Of a DNA stretch of 64,000 nt, positions 26,468-36,062 are shown piece by piece. Origin of the DNA: Armatimonadota bacterium. GTDB lineage: Bacteria > Armatimonadota > Fimbriimonadia > Fimbriimonadales > Fimbriimonadaceae. The notes beneath the pieces were generated by a model that saw only the letters and a program-made list of their open reading frames with translations, was not told the DNA's origin and did not search any database. The translations under genes were made by a program, and so were the position numbers. Positions within the stretch are counted from its first letter, which is position 1, and every line of letters starts with the position of its first letter. Where the stretch lies: assembly GCA_018268315.1 (NCBI GenBank), contig JAFDWU010000004.1:188159-252158 (forward strand), written 5' to 3'.

Positions 26468-26527
26468 AAACCACGGAAGACACTGAAGGCGCAGAGGCAT
26501 TCTGCGAATTCAGTGCCCTCTGTGGTT
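26468..26527. repeat. Palindromic intergenic repeat, copy at 26.5 kb
   Basis: A near-perfect 60-base hairpin. The 19-base outer arms (AACCACGGAAGACACTGAA against its complement at 26509-26527) differ at three positions, and an inner stem CGCAGA/TCTGCG closes it. It has the same consensus as the copies at 40.6 and 57.9 kb. The right end continues GGTTATTAAT, exactly as in the copy at 58 kb. It lies between convergent genes and could form in RNA from either strand. Confidence 0.85.
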
Positions 26528-26571
26528 ATTAATGGCTTTTTGCGTGGAGAGCGCATTGGGAAGCACGGCGG

Positions 26572-27585
26572 CTAGAACCGTGCCACGCGCAGACCGGCAG
26601 CGACGATCTTATCGACTCCCGGCAGCACGAACGATTCCAGCGGCTTCGCCCACGGCACCGGCGTATCCAGCCGTGTAACGCGCAAAGGAGGCGCATCCAG
26701 CAGATCGAATGCGTTGTTGGTGATTCGCGCGACGATCTCGCCCGCAAACCCGCAAGTCATCGGCGCTTCATTGACGACCACCACCCGATTCGTCTTGCCA
26801 AGCGAGGTGTAAATCGTCTCTTCGTCCAGGGGCACCAGCGAGCGGATATCGATGACTTCCGCATCGATGCCGTGCTCCTTGAACAGCACTTCGGCCGCTT
26901 CCAAGCAGTGATAAACGTTGTTCCCGTAGGTCACAAACGTCAAGTCCTTCCCAGATCGCCGAATCGCAGCCTTGCCAAGCGGTACCGTGTAATCCTCTTC
27001 CGGCAATTCCTCAGCAATCGAATTCAGGCGATAAAGCTCTTTGATCTCGTAAAAGATCACCGGGTTGCCATCGCGCAAGGCGGCCTTCATCAGCCCCTTA
27101 GCATCGTATGGTGTGGATGGACAAACCACCTTCAAACCAGGCGAATGGCAGAACCAGGCCTCATTCATCTGGCTGTGATAAAGCGCGCCACCGCCGTAGC
27201 CGCCAGCAGGTCCCCGAACGACCACCGGAATGTTGACCTCTCCCGCCGTGCGGTAGTGATAGGTCGCCATCATATTCACAATCTGGTCGAAGCCGCATGA
27301 GATGAAGTCGATGAACTGCATCTCCGCCATCACGGTCTTTCCGTTCAAAGCCGCGCCAACGGCAACACCGACGATTGCCGCCTCGCTGATGGGCATATCG
27401 TAAACGCGATGCCCGCCGAATTCCTCTTGCAGGCCCTCAGTGACGCCAAAGGCGCCGCCAAGAATGCCGATGTCTTCGCCAAGCAGGAGCAGGTCCTCGT
27501 TGCGCGCCATTTCCTCGCGCAAAGCTTCATTTAGCGCTTGCAGATAATTCTTCTTTACAGTTCCGACTTGTTGGGCTACTGCCAC
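26572..27585 (-). CDS. 2-oxoacid dehydrogenase E1 component, beta subunit
   Basis: This 337-residue transketolase-like beta subunit pairs with the alpha subunit encoded just upstream (gap 4 bases). Typical segments are 'LNEALREEMARNEDLLLLGEDIG', 'GGAFGVTEGLQEEFGGHRVYDMPISEAAIVGVAVGAAL', 'EMQFIDFI...FDQIVN' and the C-terminal 'VVVVNEAPMTCGFAGEIVARI...RVTRLDTPVPWAKPLESFVLP'. Together they decarboxylate pyruvate, acetoin or branched-chain 2-oxoacids using thiamine diphosphate. The exact substrate cannot be fixed from sequence alone. E2 and E3 are not in the window. Confidence 0.94.
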   Translation of the reverse strand: MAVAQQVGTVKKNYLQALNEALREEMARNEDLLLLGEDIGILGGAFGVTEGLQEEFGGHRVYDMPISEAAIVGVAVGAALNGKTVMAEMQFIDFISCGFDQIVNMMATYHYRTAGEVNIPVVVRGPAGGYGGGALYHSQMNEAWFCHSPGLKVVCPSTPYDAKGLMKAALRDGNPVIFYEIKELYRLNSIAEELPEEDYTVPLGKAAIRRSGKDLTFVTYGNNVYHCLEAAEVLFKEHGIDAEVIDIRSLVPLDEETIYTSLGKTNRVVVVNEAPMTCGFAGEIVARITNNAFDLLDAPPLRVTRLDTPVPWAKPLESFVLPGVDKIVAAGLRVARF

Positions 27586-27589
27586 ATTG

Positions 27590-28714
27590 CTACTCCTTGA
27601 AAACCCACATTCCGCCTTCCTCAGCCTCGGGAAGGGGCGAGTTCATGGCAAACTCAATCCCTTCGTTCATGTACTCCACGACCTCGGGCGGAAAATCTTC
27701 GTTCGTGACCTCGCCGGCGCCCTTGTTCTCGGCCACGTACTGCGTGGCGGCGTCGCCGGTCAGATAGCCAAGGTCGATCAGGCGCTTGCGGCAAACCGCA
27801 ATCGGATCGTTCGCGCGGCCCTGTGCCACTTCTTTCGGATCGCGATACTTTGCGGCGCGGTCGTCGTCATGGTCGCCGTGGCCGTAAGCCCGGAACGTCT
27901 TGCATTCCACGATGCTGGGGCCATTTCCGGCGCGAGCCCACTCGACGGCTTCCATCACTTTGTCGTAAACATCGAAAACGTCTTGGCCGTTGGCCACAAA
28001 GCCCGGGATGCCGTATCCCTTGGCGCGATCGGCAACATCTTCGGTCGGGCATTCAAGCTCCACCGGCGTGCCGTATGCCCACATGTTGTTCTCGACCACG
28101 GTGACTACCGGCAGCTTGCGAACAGCGGCGAAGTTAATCGCCTCGTGGAAGACGCCCTGGGCGGTTGAGCCCTCGCCGTTGAAGGTGAGAACTACGTTGT
28201 TAACGCCGTTAATCTTGTCCGCAAGCGCGACACCTGCGGCGGCCGGGATCGTTCCCGCCAGCATCGAGGTGGAGTGGATGATGTGCTTGCTTTGGCTGCC
28301 AATGTGCGACCAGTTGTCGCGCGCCCTTCCGGGCGAGCCAGCCTTACACCAAACCTGAGCGCAAATCTCCTCGATCGTCATGCCCATGCGGTTCGGGTTT
28401 CGCAGTCCGTTTCGCGCATCCTTCAGGAAGAACATCGGCATATCGCGATGAATCGGGCTGATCCAATCGTTGGGCTGCAGCCCGTAAATTGAGCCGACAA
28501 TGACTGCCTCTTGGTTATGGGAAGAGTACAGCGTGCCGCGCAGGCGGCCGCGCTTCTTTTCCTTGATCAGGCGGACGTCGAAATAGCGGGCGAGATAAAG
28601 GTGCTGGAAGAGCTCAAGGCATTGCTCCTTGGTCAGCAACTCGCTCGGCCTCTTTGCTACTCCGTTCGCGCTGGATTTTGGCTTCTCGGATGTTTGGGCG
28701 GAACTTGTTGGCAT
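27590..28714 (-). CDS. 2-oxoacid dehydrogenase E1 component, alpha subunit
   Basis: The alpha subunit has 374 residues from ATG 28714. It binds thiamine diphosphate and Mg through 'LTFNGEGSTAQGVFHEAINFAAVRKLPVVTVVENN', a GDG...NN-type motif with GEG instead of GDG. The phosphorylation-loop region reads 'AYGHGDHDDD'. The N-terminal ~25 residues are Ser/Lys-rich and probably disordered. A longer frame to 28816 exists but would run into the divergent promoter, so the ATG at 28714 is preferred. It is the promoter-proximal gene of the E1 alpha-beta pair. Confidence 0.93.
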   Translation of the reverse strand: MPTSSAQTSEKPKSSANGVAKRPSELLTKEQCLELFQHLYLARYFDVRLIKEKKRGRLRGTLYSSHNQEAVIVGSIYGLQPNDWISPIHRDMPMFFLKDARNGLRNPNRMGMTIEEICAQVWCKAGSPGRARDNWSHIGSQSKHIIHSTSMLAGTIPAAAGVALADKINGVNNVVLTFNGEGSTAQGVFHEAINFAAVRKLPVVTVVENNMWAYGTPVELECPTEDVADRAKGYGIPGFVANGQDVFDVYDKVMEAVEWARAGNGPSIVECKTFRAYGHGDHDDDRAAKYRDPKEVAQGRANDPIAVCRKRLIDLGYLTGDAATQYVAENKGAGEVTNEDFPPEVVEYMNEGIEFAMNSPLPEAEEGGMWVFKE

Positions 28715-28798
28715 AGGGGTGTGTTGCGTAGTTGGCGGTGAGTCTAGGATACCTGACTTAGATGTCGGTTCACCGGAGGCCCAAGGACAGGCCCATCC

Positions 28799-28807
28799 TG
28801 CTAAAAT
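28799..28807 (+). promoter_or_regulatory. Extended -10 promoter of the GT-C gene, leaderless spacing
   Basis: TGC followed by TAAAAT (28802-28807), 8 bases before ATG 28816. There is no Shine-Dalgarno. Confidence 0.6.
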
Positions 28808-28815
28808 TGCCACCA

Positions 28816-30204
28816 ATGCCGAGAACGAAAATTGCCTGGGTAATTGCCGCCGCGCACATGCTGCTGGCTATTTGGTTTGCCTCGGTTACGCCCTATCTCC
28901 ATCAAGGCATCCTGCTGGGCCAGCGGGACGCCACCGGCCAGCCCCAGCGCATTGTCGACGTCGGCGCGCCGGATGAGCTACAGCACGTCGTTTACGTTGC
29001 CCGGCTGGCGGATGGGCAGGGGTTTCCGGTGTTCCAGCCCGGTTCATCGGATATCCAGTACACCTATCAAAGCCATCAGCCGCCCCTTTATTACGGTATC
29101 GCCGCCGGATATTCGAAGCTGGTTGGCTCGTTTGAATCGCCCGACGCGGGCCTTAAGGCGCGATTTCTAAATGTCCTGATCGGCGGATGCACGGTGCTGG
29201 GCGTGTTCTGGCTTGGATGGCACACTACGCGCAGCAACCTGCTATCGCTTGGGGCGGCGGGATTTGCCGCCTTGCTGCCGATGAACTGCGCGCTAAGCGG
29301 CGCGGTAAGCAACGACCCGCTACTGTTCTGCCTCTGCACATGGTCGCTTGAGATTTGCGCGCTTGCGTTACGGACCCATTGGTGCCTAGGTAAGGCCCTG
29401 CGACTAGGTTTGCTAATGGGCTTTGCGGTGCTGACCAAGACCACTGCGCTTGCCCTCTTCCCGGTCGTCGCCTTCGCGATGCTAGGCGCATGGCCCCTAC
29501 GCGGCGAGCGCGCCATTCGTAGCGAGGCGCTCGCGACCTTTACGGTAGCAATTCTGATGGCGCTCCCCTGGTGGCTGCGCAACCAATCGCTTTATGGCGA
29601 TCCGTTTGCGCTGAAGGCGTTTAATCAGGCGTTCACCGGCTCCGCGCAAACCTCACAGATTCTCGGCGGGATTGTCGCGACGGGAGGATCACCGCTTGAT
29701 TACTGGCTGAACATGTTTGGCTGGTGGACTGTGCGCTCGCTGCTTGGGGTGTTCGGGTACATGGACATCTTCCTGAACGAGCACGGGACTCCATTTACCG
29801 GTCCCGGAGCGCCGAACACGATCTATCGCCTTTGGATGGCGTTCCTAGCTGTTTGCGCCATAGGCTGGGTGATTTCGCTTAAGAAACCGCGCGAGGTCTT
29901 CCCCGCCCGATACGTGAACATGGCGTTCTTCGCGGTCATCGCCCTGCTGTTTCTTAAGTTCAACTTGCAGTATTTCCAGGCGCAGGCACGGTACCTGATT
30001 CCGGCAATCGGGCCGCTTTCGGTCGGTATTGCGATAAGCCTTGCCGCGCTGGCCAAAGACAAGACGAAGTTGGCTCTCTCCGTAAGCCTTGCCGCGCTTG
30101 CTTTGCTCGATATCTATTCCCTTCAGCGTCTGCCCGCCGAGTTCGCCCGGCGTGATACTGGACCTGCGAACTACAAGTTCGTTGACGGGATCCCGCAGGG
30201 CTAG
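28816..30204 (+). CDS. Polytopic GT-C type glycosyltransferase (PMT/ArnT/DUF2142-like)
   Basis: This 462-residue integral membrane protein has about 11 hydrophobic helices. The first extracytoplasmic loop carries 'GAPDELQHVVYVARLADGQGFPVF', the acidic DE-x-x-H motif expected for polyprenyl-phosphate-sugar dependent GT-C enzymes, then 'SHQPPLYYGIAAG' (the Q/H-PPLYY motif of ArnT/PMT relatives). The substrate and acceptor are unknown. It is not adjacent to a polysaccharide cluster, but two other GT-C genes lie at 34.5-37.6 kb. The start ATG is supported by TGC-TAAAAT. The stop interlocks with the MocR gene (CTAG). Confidence 0.8.
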   Translation: MPRTKIAWVIAAAHMLLAIWFASVTPYLHQGILLGQRDATGQPQRIVDVGAPDELQHVVYVARLADGQGFPVFQPGSSDIQYTYQSHQPPLYYGIAAGYSKLVGSFESPDAGLKARFLNVLIGGCTVLGVFWLGWHTTRSNLLSLGAAGFAALLPMNCALSGAVSNDPLLFCLCTWSLEICALALRTHWCLGKALRLGLLMGFAVLTKTTALALFPVVAFAMLGAWPLRGERAIRSEALATFTVAILMALPWWLRNQSLYGDPFALKAFNQAFTGSAQTSQILGGIVATGGSPLDYWLNMFGWWTVRSLLGVFGYMDIFLNEHGTPFTGPGAPNTIYRLWMAFLAVCAIGWVISLKKPREVFPARYVNMAFFAVIALLFLKFNLQYFQAQARYLIPAIGPLSVGIAISLAALAKDKTKLALSVSLAALALLDIYSLQRLPAEFARRDTGPANYKFVDGIPQG

Positions 30205-31661
30205 CCAGCGACAATACGGCAGATTTCGCCAAGCGAGCGCACTCCGCGCTCGATGGTTTCGTCCCACCGGCTACCGTTCAAGCGTAAGCAGTTACGGTAC
30301 TGATCGTTTGTAGAGAACAGCGTGCCCGGCGCGACGAAGATGTGCTGCCGCATAGCTTCTCTGTACACCTTGAGCGCATCCACCCGGCTTGGCAGTTCAA
30401 CCCACAGTACGAGGCCACCACGGGGCTGCGTCATCCGCGTGCCCTTTGGTAGATAGCGCGCAACCGCATCGGCAAGATTCGAGAGATTCTGCTCGTAAGC
30501 CCTGCGCGCGCGGCGCAGATACTTGTCGTAGCCGCCATTGGACAGGAATTCAGCCAATACAAGCTGCGGCAAGCCGGATGAGCCATTAGAAAACGAGTGC
30601 TTCAACCGCTCGACTTCCAGATGATGCTTGCCGGCGATGACCCACCCAACCCGGAAGCCCGGTGCGATGGTCTTGGACACTGAGGAGCACAGGATCGAGG
30701 CCCGCTCGGGATCAAACGCCCGGGCGACCTTCGGTCGCTCATCGTCAAAGCCAAGATCGCCATAAACGTCATCCTCGATAAGGGGCACGTTGAATCGATG
30801 GCAAACCTCGACGAGCCTGCGCTTGTCTTCATCCGACATCAGGCCGCCAAGCGGATTATGGAAATTCGGGTTCACGAGCACCGCTTGTGCAGGGTTCCCC
30901 TCGCCCTTTGCCCGCTTGAGGGCGGCTTCAAGATCGTCTAGGCAAATGCCGCCGTTCGAGCGCGTACTGATCTCCAAAGCCTTCAACCCGCAAAGCTGGA
31001 TTGCTTGGAATACACCGTAGTGACAAGGCGAATCGACGACTACCACGCCGCCGGGTTTGCAAACCGCCATTAGGGAAAGGCACAGCGCTTCCTGGCAGCC
31101 GGTGGTGATCACAATTTCTTCGGGGGAAACCACTGCGCCTGCCACGAAGGCCCGTAGCGCAACCTGCTCTCGAAGGGCCCGCAAGCCCTGGGTGTTGGTG
31201 TAGCCATAGCTCAGTTCAGGATGCTCCCGCGCGACCTGCGCCGTGATGCGGGCAAGCTTGCCGTGCGGCAGTAGATCCGGATTCGGAGTGGCGAAGGCAA
31301 GCTGGACGATGTCCGGCCGGTACATCTCCTTTCGCATCTCGCGCAGAAGATCGTCGCGGCGAAACTCGCCGGGAACGGAATTCGGATGGCTTCGCAACGG
31401 CTCCGAAGGTTTGATTGGCGCATAGGCCCGCACGTAGTAGCCGGACTGCGGACGCGGATGAATGAGACCTTGATCCTCCAGCAAGCGGTAGGCATCCAGC
31501 ACCGTGGTGATGCTGACGCTCATTTGCTTGCTGAGCTCTCGAACACTGGGCAGTCGATCGCCAGGGCGGAACGCCTTTTGGACGATCAATGTACGAACCT
31601 GGGCCGCCACTTGCTCATATAGCCGTGTCGGCGCGTTGCTGACCATGCCTGGTAACCCCAT
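30201..31661 (-). CDS. MocR/PdxR-family transcriptional regulator (GntR HTH + aminotransferase domain)
   Basis: This 486-residue regulator has an N-terminal GntR winged helix ('RLYEQVAAQVRTLIVQKAFRPGDRLPSVRELSKQMSVSITTVLDAYRLLEDQGLIHPRPQSGYYVR', about 12-78) joined to a class I aminotransferase-like domain. The PLP lysine is visible in SSVSKTIAPGFRVGW, and the cofactor-binding 'NPNFHNPLGG' and 'IEDDVYGDL' are intact. Such proteins sense PLP or amino-acid adducts. The regulated gene is not evident: an inverted repeat at 31702-31734 lies upstream of its own promoter. The ATG start is 6 bases after TAGAAT. Confidence 0.94.
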   Translation of the reverse strand: MGLPGMVSNAPTRLYEQVAAQVRTLIVQKAFRPGDRLPSVRELSKQMSVSITTVLDAYRLLEDQGLIHPRPQSGYYVRAYAPIKPSEPLRSHPNSVPGEFRRDDLLREMRKEMYRPDIVQLAFATPNPDLLPHGKLARITAQVAREHPELSYGYTNTQGLRALREQVALRAFVAGAVVSPEEIVITTGCQEALCLSLMAVCKPGGVVVVDSPCHYGVFQAIQLCGLKALEISTRSNGGICLDDLEAALKRAKGEGNPAQAVLVNPNFHNPLGGLMSDEDKRRLVEVCHRFNVPLIEDDVYGDLGFDDERPKVARAFDPERASILCSSVSKTIAPGFRVGWVIAGKHHLEVERLKHSFSNGSSGLPQLVLAEFLSNGGYDKYLRRARRAYEQNLSNLADAVARYLPKGTRMTQPRGGLVLWVELPSRVDALKVYREAMRQHIFVAPGTLFSTNDQYRNCLRLNGSRWDETIERGVRSLGEICRIVAG

Positions 31662-31667
31662 GGAGGC

Positions 31668-31673
31668 ATTCTA
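31668..31673 (-). promoter_or_regulatory. -10 box of the mocR gene, leaderless spacing
   Basis: TAGAAT on the minus strand, 6 bases before ATG 31661, preceded by TG. No Shine-Dalgarno. Confidence 0.5.
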
Positions 31674-31701
31674 CACAACAAAGGGGTAACAGAAAGATAC
31701 A

Positions 31702-31734
31702 GTTTGAACTAGACTATGACCGCACAGTTCAAAC
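31702..31734. promoter_or_regulatory. Inverted repeat upstream of mocR (operator candidate)
   Basis: Perfect 9-base arms GTTTGAACT (31702-31710) and AGTTCAAAC (31726-31734) separated by 15 bases, upstream of the mocR -10 box and downstream of the fumC stop. It has no T-run, so it is a better operator than terminator candidate. Confidence 0.45.
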
Positions 31735-31752
31735 CCCGCAAAACTGTTATGC

Positions 31753-33150
31753 TCAGACTGTAGGGTGCGTCATGTCCATTGGAATCACCCACTTATCGAA
31801 CTCATCTTCAGTTAAGTAGCCAAGTTTTAGCGCCGCTGCCTTGAGCGTTGTGCCCTCCTTGTGCGCCTTCTTGGCAATCGCTGCCGCCTTGTCGTAACCG
31901 ATGTGGCGGTTCAGCGCGGTAACGAGCATCAGGTTCTTGTCCAGATTCTCTTTGATGCGCTCCATATTGGGCTCGATACCCACGGCACAGTTGTCGTTAA
32001 AGGCCGAACAGCCATCGCCAAGCAACTGGATCGACATCAACACGTTGTGCGCCATTACGGGCTTGAACACGTTCAGTTCAAAGTTGCCTTGCGAGGCGGC
32101 CATCGCGACGGCAGCATCGTTGCCGTACACCTGAGTCACCACCATCGTAAGCGCCTCGGACTGGGTTGGATTGACCTTACCGGGCATGATGCTGCTACCC
32201 GGCTCATTTTCTGGAATTGTAATCTCGCCGATGCCGTTGCGCGGCCCACAAGCAAGCCAACGCACATCGTTGGCAACTTTCATCAGCGCCCCCGCAAGCG
32301 TACGCATCGCGCCGCTAACCATCGCAAGGGCGTCGTGCGCGCCAAGCGCGGCAAACTTGTTATCCGCGCTCACAAACGGAAAGCCGGTCTCCTTTGCGAT
32401 CTTAGCTGCCGCTAGATCGCCAAACTTTGGATGGGCGTTCAGGCCGGTGCCGACGGCGGTGCCGCCGATCGCCAAGGAGTACAGTCCTTTCTCGGCGTGC
32501 TTCACTTCTTCCAGGGCGTAATCAATCTGCGCTACCCAGCCGCTGATCTCCTGCCCGAGCGTAATCGGAGTGGCATCCTGCAAGTGGGTTCGGCCAACTT
32601 TCACGACGTCCTTGTAGGCGACGGCCTTCTTGCTCAGGGTGTCTCGAAGCTTGGCAACATTGGGATAAAGTTGTCGGTGAAGCTCCTCCACCACCGCGAT
32701 GTGCATGGCGGTCGGGAAAGTGTCGTTCGAGCTTTGGCCCCGATTCACATGATCGTTCGGGTGGACCGGGCTCTTCGAACCCATCACGCCACCGGCCAGC
32801 TCGATGGCGCGGTTCGAGATAACTTCGTTGCCGTTCATGTTGGACTGAGTCCCGGAACCGGTTTGGAACACCACGAGCGGGAAATGATCATCGAGCTTGC
32901 CGGCAATCACCTCATCCGCCGCTTTGACGATGAGATCGGCAACCGATTTGTCCAATTCGCCAAGCTCGGCGTTAGCCTGGGCGGCGCCTTTCTTTAGAAT
33001 GCCCATCGCGCGGACGATGGCTTTGGACATGCGGTAGCGCTCCACGCCTATCGGGAAGTTCATCATGGATCGCTGGGTCTGCGCGCCCCAATAACGGCTA
33101 CTTTCAACCTCGATAGCGCCCATGCTATCGGTTTCGGTTCTCGTGCTCAT
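31753..33150 (-). CDS. fumC: Fumarate hydratase class II
   Basis: This 465-residue TCA-cycle enzyme converts fumarate to malate. The superfamily signature [13 protein letters not shown] is present, together with '[19 protein letters not shown]', '[22 protein letters not shown]' and '[21 protein letters not shown]', which form the active site. ATG 33150 ([15 protein letters not shown]) is chosen because it gives the standard FumC N-terminus; a frame extension to 33285 overlaps the MFS gene. A TAACCT box lies 10 bases upstream. It partly serves the same metabolism as the E1 genes nearby, but is separately transcribed. Confidence 0.97.
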   Translation of the reverse strand: MSTRTETDSMGAIEVESSRYWGAQTQRSMMNFPIGVERYRMSKAIVRAMGILKKGAAQANAELGELDKSVADLIVKAADEVIAGKLDDHFPLVVFQTGSGTQSNMNGNEVISNRAIELAGGVMGSKSPVHPNDHVNRGQSSNDTFPTAMHIAVVEELHRQLYPNVAKLRDTLSKKAVAYKDVVKVGRTHLQDATPITLGQEISGWVAQIDYALEEVKHAEKGLYSLAIGGTAVGTGLNAHPKFGDLAAAKIAKETGFPFVSADNKFAALGAHDALAMVSGAMRTLAGALMKVANDVRWLACGPRNGIGEITIPENEPGSSIMPGKVNPTQSEALTMVVTQVYGNDAAVAMAASQGNFELNVFKPVMAHNVLMSIQLLGDGCSAFNDNCAVGIEPNMERIKENLDKNLMLVTALNRHIGYDKAAAIAKKAHKEGTTLKAAALKLGYLTEDEFDKWVIPMDMTHPTV

Positions 33151-33184
33151 GCTAGCGCTAAGGTTACACCTTCGCGCTCCGTTC

Positions 33185-34471
33185 CTACTCGGCGGAGAAA
33201 GCTTTGCTGTCAGGCATTGTAAGGGCAAGGAGGATGCCGGGAATGAAAAGAAGCCCGACATACGCGATGGGTTTGGCGGTTCCAATGCTCTTGACTACCT
33301 GCGCTGCCCAAAGCGTCCCCAAACCAGCCACCACCCGGCCCATGTTGTAGCAGAAGCCAGCAGCGGTGGTGCGAAGCAGCACTGGGAACAGTAGCGGAAT
33401 ATAAAGCGGGAAGATGCCGAAGATGCCGAGGCTGAAGAACGCCAAGAGGTTGATCCACATGCGGGTTTGCGCTAGATCGTGTGGCGTCGAAAAACCGATC
33501 CACGCGCTAAGCATCGCGCCGAACATAAACACCGAAAAGGCGGTGCGAATACCAAACTTGCGCGCGGTGTAAGTAGCAGCGAAATTCCCCGCGATATTCC
33601 ACAGCAGATACCAAATCGTAACCGAGCCGACAGTCGCTTCGATTCCCAGCCGGCCGAGCGTCACCACTTCTGGATGGCTGCGGATGACCTGGGTGTTAAA
33701 GAAAATGAAGGTCCAGACCGTGGTGAGTGCAATTGACATGAACCCAAGCGCGCGGAATGTGATGCTTCGGACCGCTGGCGAAAACAGCTGGGTGACTTTT
33801 GGCATCTCCCGGTGCTGCCTCTCGGTATGCCACTCCTCGGGCTCGGGCACTGCCTTTCGAATCCAGAAAGTTAGCAGCGCGGGAAGAATGCCGATGACAA
33901 AGACCAGTCGATATTGATCGCCGGGGCTGCCGATTCGCATATCGGTCAGCACGGCAGGTAGCCACGCAACGACCAGCGAAGCGCCAATCATGCCAGTCTG
34001 GTAGCCGGTTTGGAGCAGGGCGCTTGCCCAAGACTTCATATGCCTTGGCAATGTCTCCGCCACCAAGGAGGAGCCAGCCGCCCACTCGCCGCCAATGCCA
34101 AGGGCAGCGAGGAATCGAAATACCAGCAGCTCTTGCCAGCTAGTCGCAATGGCGGAAAGGCCAGTGAATGCTGCGTAGATGAAAATCGTAATCGTAAGCG
34201 TTCGCATCCGGCCGATGCGGTCGCCAACGCGCCCAAACAGCGCCCCACCAATCGCCCACCCAAACATGAAGAACGCCTGAATCAGCGCCGCCTTCCCTTT
34301 GGCCATATCGGCGGTTGCGCCAGAGCCTAGTAGCAGGGTTACGAAGGGTATCGCCACAAGCGTGTAAAGCACGCTGTCAAGACCATCGAACGCCCAACCA
34401 AGCCATGCCGCCACGAAGCCACGGACCTGTACCGGAGAAAGGGATTCTGAGCGCATTTTTGTTGAGGACAT
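33185..34471 (-). CDS. MFS transporter (metabolite:H+ symporter-like)
   Basis: This 428-residue protein has 12 predicted helices. Family marks are '[20 protein letters not shown]' (the GxxxDRxGRR loop 2-3 motif), '[29 protein letters not shown]' (the G-x-G-G-E-x-x-x-G helix 4/5 motif of sugar or carboxylate porters) and the equivalent second-half loop. The substrate is not predictable. A start at ATG 34471 is used; ATG 34456 is an alternative because TATAAT overlaps the first ATG (34470-34475). Confidence 0.9.
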   Translation of the reverse strand: MSSTKMRSESLSPVQVRGFVAAWLGWAFDGLDSVLYTLVAIPFVTLLLGSGATADMAKGKAALIQAFFMFGWAIGGALFGRVGDRIGRMRTLTITIFIYAAFTGLSAIATSWQELLVFRFLAALGIGGEWAAGSSLVAETLPRHMKSWASALLQTGYQTGMIGASLVVAWLPAVLTDMRIGSPGDQYRLVFVIGILPALLTFWIRKAVPEPEEWHTERQHREMPKVTQLFSPAVRSITFRALGFMSIALTTVWTFIFFNTQVIRSHPEVVTLGRLGIEATVGSVTIWYLLWNIAGNFAATYTARKFGIRTAFSVFMFGAMLSAWIGFSTPHDLAQTRMWINLLAFFSLGIFGIFPLYIPLLFPVLLRTTAAGFCYNMGRVVAGLGTLWAAQVVKSIGTAKPIAYVGLLFIPGILLALTMPDSKAFSAE

Positions 34472-34508
34472 TATACGGACCCCGAACGCCGCATCAATCT
34501 TTCGCTCA

Positions 34509-36062
34509 ATGAACGCCGAACCTATGCCAAGATTGTGCAATATGTTCGGGAAGCTGAGATCGCTGACACCGCGCTTTTGGGTGCGAGTGTTTCTGACGGC
34601 GATGATGGTTGCCTGCGGCATCGCCTACCGAATTATCTTTGGCGAACCCAGCTTTCCCGTTGACGACGCGTACATCACGCTCCACAACGCCCAAGTAATG
34701 CACTGGGGCTACGACCCTAACTACGCGGGGATACCCGCCCTCTACGGGGCAACCAGCGCCGTCCACCTGATGGTGATGTACCTGGGGCTATTTCTGCTCA
34801 AGCCACTTGATGCAATGTACGTCGTCACTTGGCTCGGCGCGCTTCTGTATATCCATGGGATCGCCACACTGGTTTTCGATGCCAAGGGCACTGCCCTTCA
34901 AGCCCTTCTCATCTCGCTTATCGGAGTCGTTTGCGCCGATACGGCCTTCCAAATTCTGAACGGCATGGAGACCGGTCTTGGCCTTGCCGCAGGCATGTGG
35001 ACCATCGTCTATTTCGGCCGCACCGGACGAACAAACCGCATCATTTTCGGCCTTCTGCTAGGGACGATTCCCTTTGTCAGGCCCGAGTTCATCGCATTCT
35101 CCGGACTCTGCATTGTGGGCACCTTCGCCAAGAGTCTGTTTCAAGGCCGGCCGTTGGGACCGTCGATCGCCACAACCGTTAAGGTTGCATCTCTCGCCGC
35201 GGTTGCGATGACGCCATGGATCGCGCTGTACCTGGTTAATACGCACCACATCATTCCGCCAACCTTGCCCGCCAAGCGCTATTACTTTGCTGAAGAAACT
35301 CTCGGCAAGTCGGGGCAGGATGCCTATGTTTATGCGGCAACCACCGACTTCAAGCGGCTGCTAGGTGGGGTCTGGGTCGCCGGATACGCGATGGTCTTTT
35401 CATACATCGGGATCATTGGCCGAGTCTTCTTCAGCGTGTTTCTGGATGGCTATCGCAGAATGTATCCCGTTGAACTCACGTCCTACGGGCATCGCTATCT
35501 GTACATTTGGGTTCCCTGCCTAATGATTGGGCTTACCAATATAACCCGATGGAAGAACTACAAGGTGGTGAATCTGCTCTTTGCCTACTTGCTTTGGTCG
35601 GCACTCATGCACGTGAAGGATGAGTCCTACGGGACCTTTCAATCCTACCGAGCCGCCTGCCGCAACACGGATGTTGAGTTAGTTGGGGTGGCCGACTGGT
35701 GCAATCAGAACCTACCGAAGGACAGCCTCATCGTGATCCACGATGCCGGATTTTTCAGCTATGCCACCAAGTTTCACTTGATCGACTTGGTCGGCTTGAA
35801 GACTCCTTACTGCGTAGAGAGACACAAGAGGTGGACTTGGCACAATGGAGATCCCGGACGGAGATTGGCGGTGAGCGAGATTATTAAGCATTACCGGCCG
35901 CAATACGCCGTATTTCTCATGAATTGGACTTCAGGCTTCAAGCTTGCCGAAGGCATACGAATGGCGGGATATGAGCCCGTAGTGATTCGCAGTGGCGTGT
36001 ACTGCGTCTACCGACTTGACAAGATGAAAACCTCTCCCGAAGGGGGGCCGCCTGCGGGTTAG
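34509..36062 (+). CDS. GT-C type membrane glycosyltransferase, paralogue 1
   Basis: This 517-residue polytopic membrane protein begins with a helix and then 'FPVDDAYITLHNAQVMHWGYDP', which matches the acidic first-loop motif (DDAYIxxxxAxxxxxG) of polyprenyl-phosphate-dependent GT-C transferases. '...YGATSAVHL' parallels the family's G-TSPLW. The last ~110 residues form a soluble domain ('VELVGVADWCNQNLPKDSLIVIHDAGFFSYATKFHLIDLVGLKTP') that recurs in the next gene. It is divergent from the MFS gene. Three in-frame ATGs (34509, 34524, 34539) are possible starts. It ends inside the beginning of its paralogue. Confidence 0.85.
   Translation: MNAEPMPRLCNMFGKLRSLTPRFWVRVFLTAMMVACGIAYRIIFGEPSFPVDDAYITLHNAQVMHWGYDPNYAGIPALYGATSAVHLMVMYLGLFLLKPLDAMYVVTWLGALLYIHGIATLVFDAKGTALQALLISLIGVVCADTAFQILNGMETGLGLAAGMWTIVYFGRTGRTNRIIFGLLLGTIPFVRPEFIAFSGLCIVGTFAKSLFQGRPLGPSIATTVKVASLAAVAMTPWIALYLVNTHHIIPPTLPAKRYYFAEETLGKSGQDAYVYAATTDFKRLLGGVWVAGYAMVFSYIGIIGRVFFSVFLDGYRRMYPVELTSYGHRYLYIWVPCLMIGLTNITRWKNYKVVNLLFAYLLWSALMHVKDESYGTFQSYRAACRNTDVELVGVADWCNQNLPKDSLIVIHDAGFFSYATKFHLIDLVGLKTPYCVERHKRWTWHNGDPGRRLAVSEIIKHYRPQYAVFLMNWTSGFKLAEGIRMAGYEPVVIRSGVYCVYRLDKMKTSPEGGPPAG

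Noticed and set aside
31702..31734. Terminator for fumC
   Set aside because: The stem has a 15-base loop and no T-run follows, so an operator is the better guess.
36052..36062. Frameshift joining the two GT-C genes into one
   Set aside because: Both genes carry a complete set of the same domains, so a tandem duplication with overlap is the better reading. It remains listed as an alternative for the start problem.
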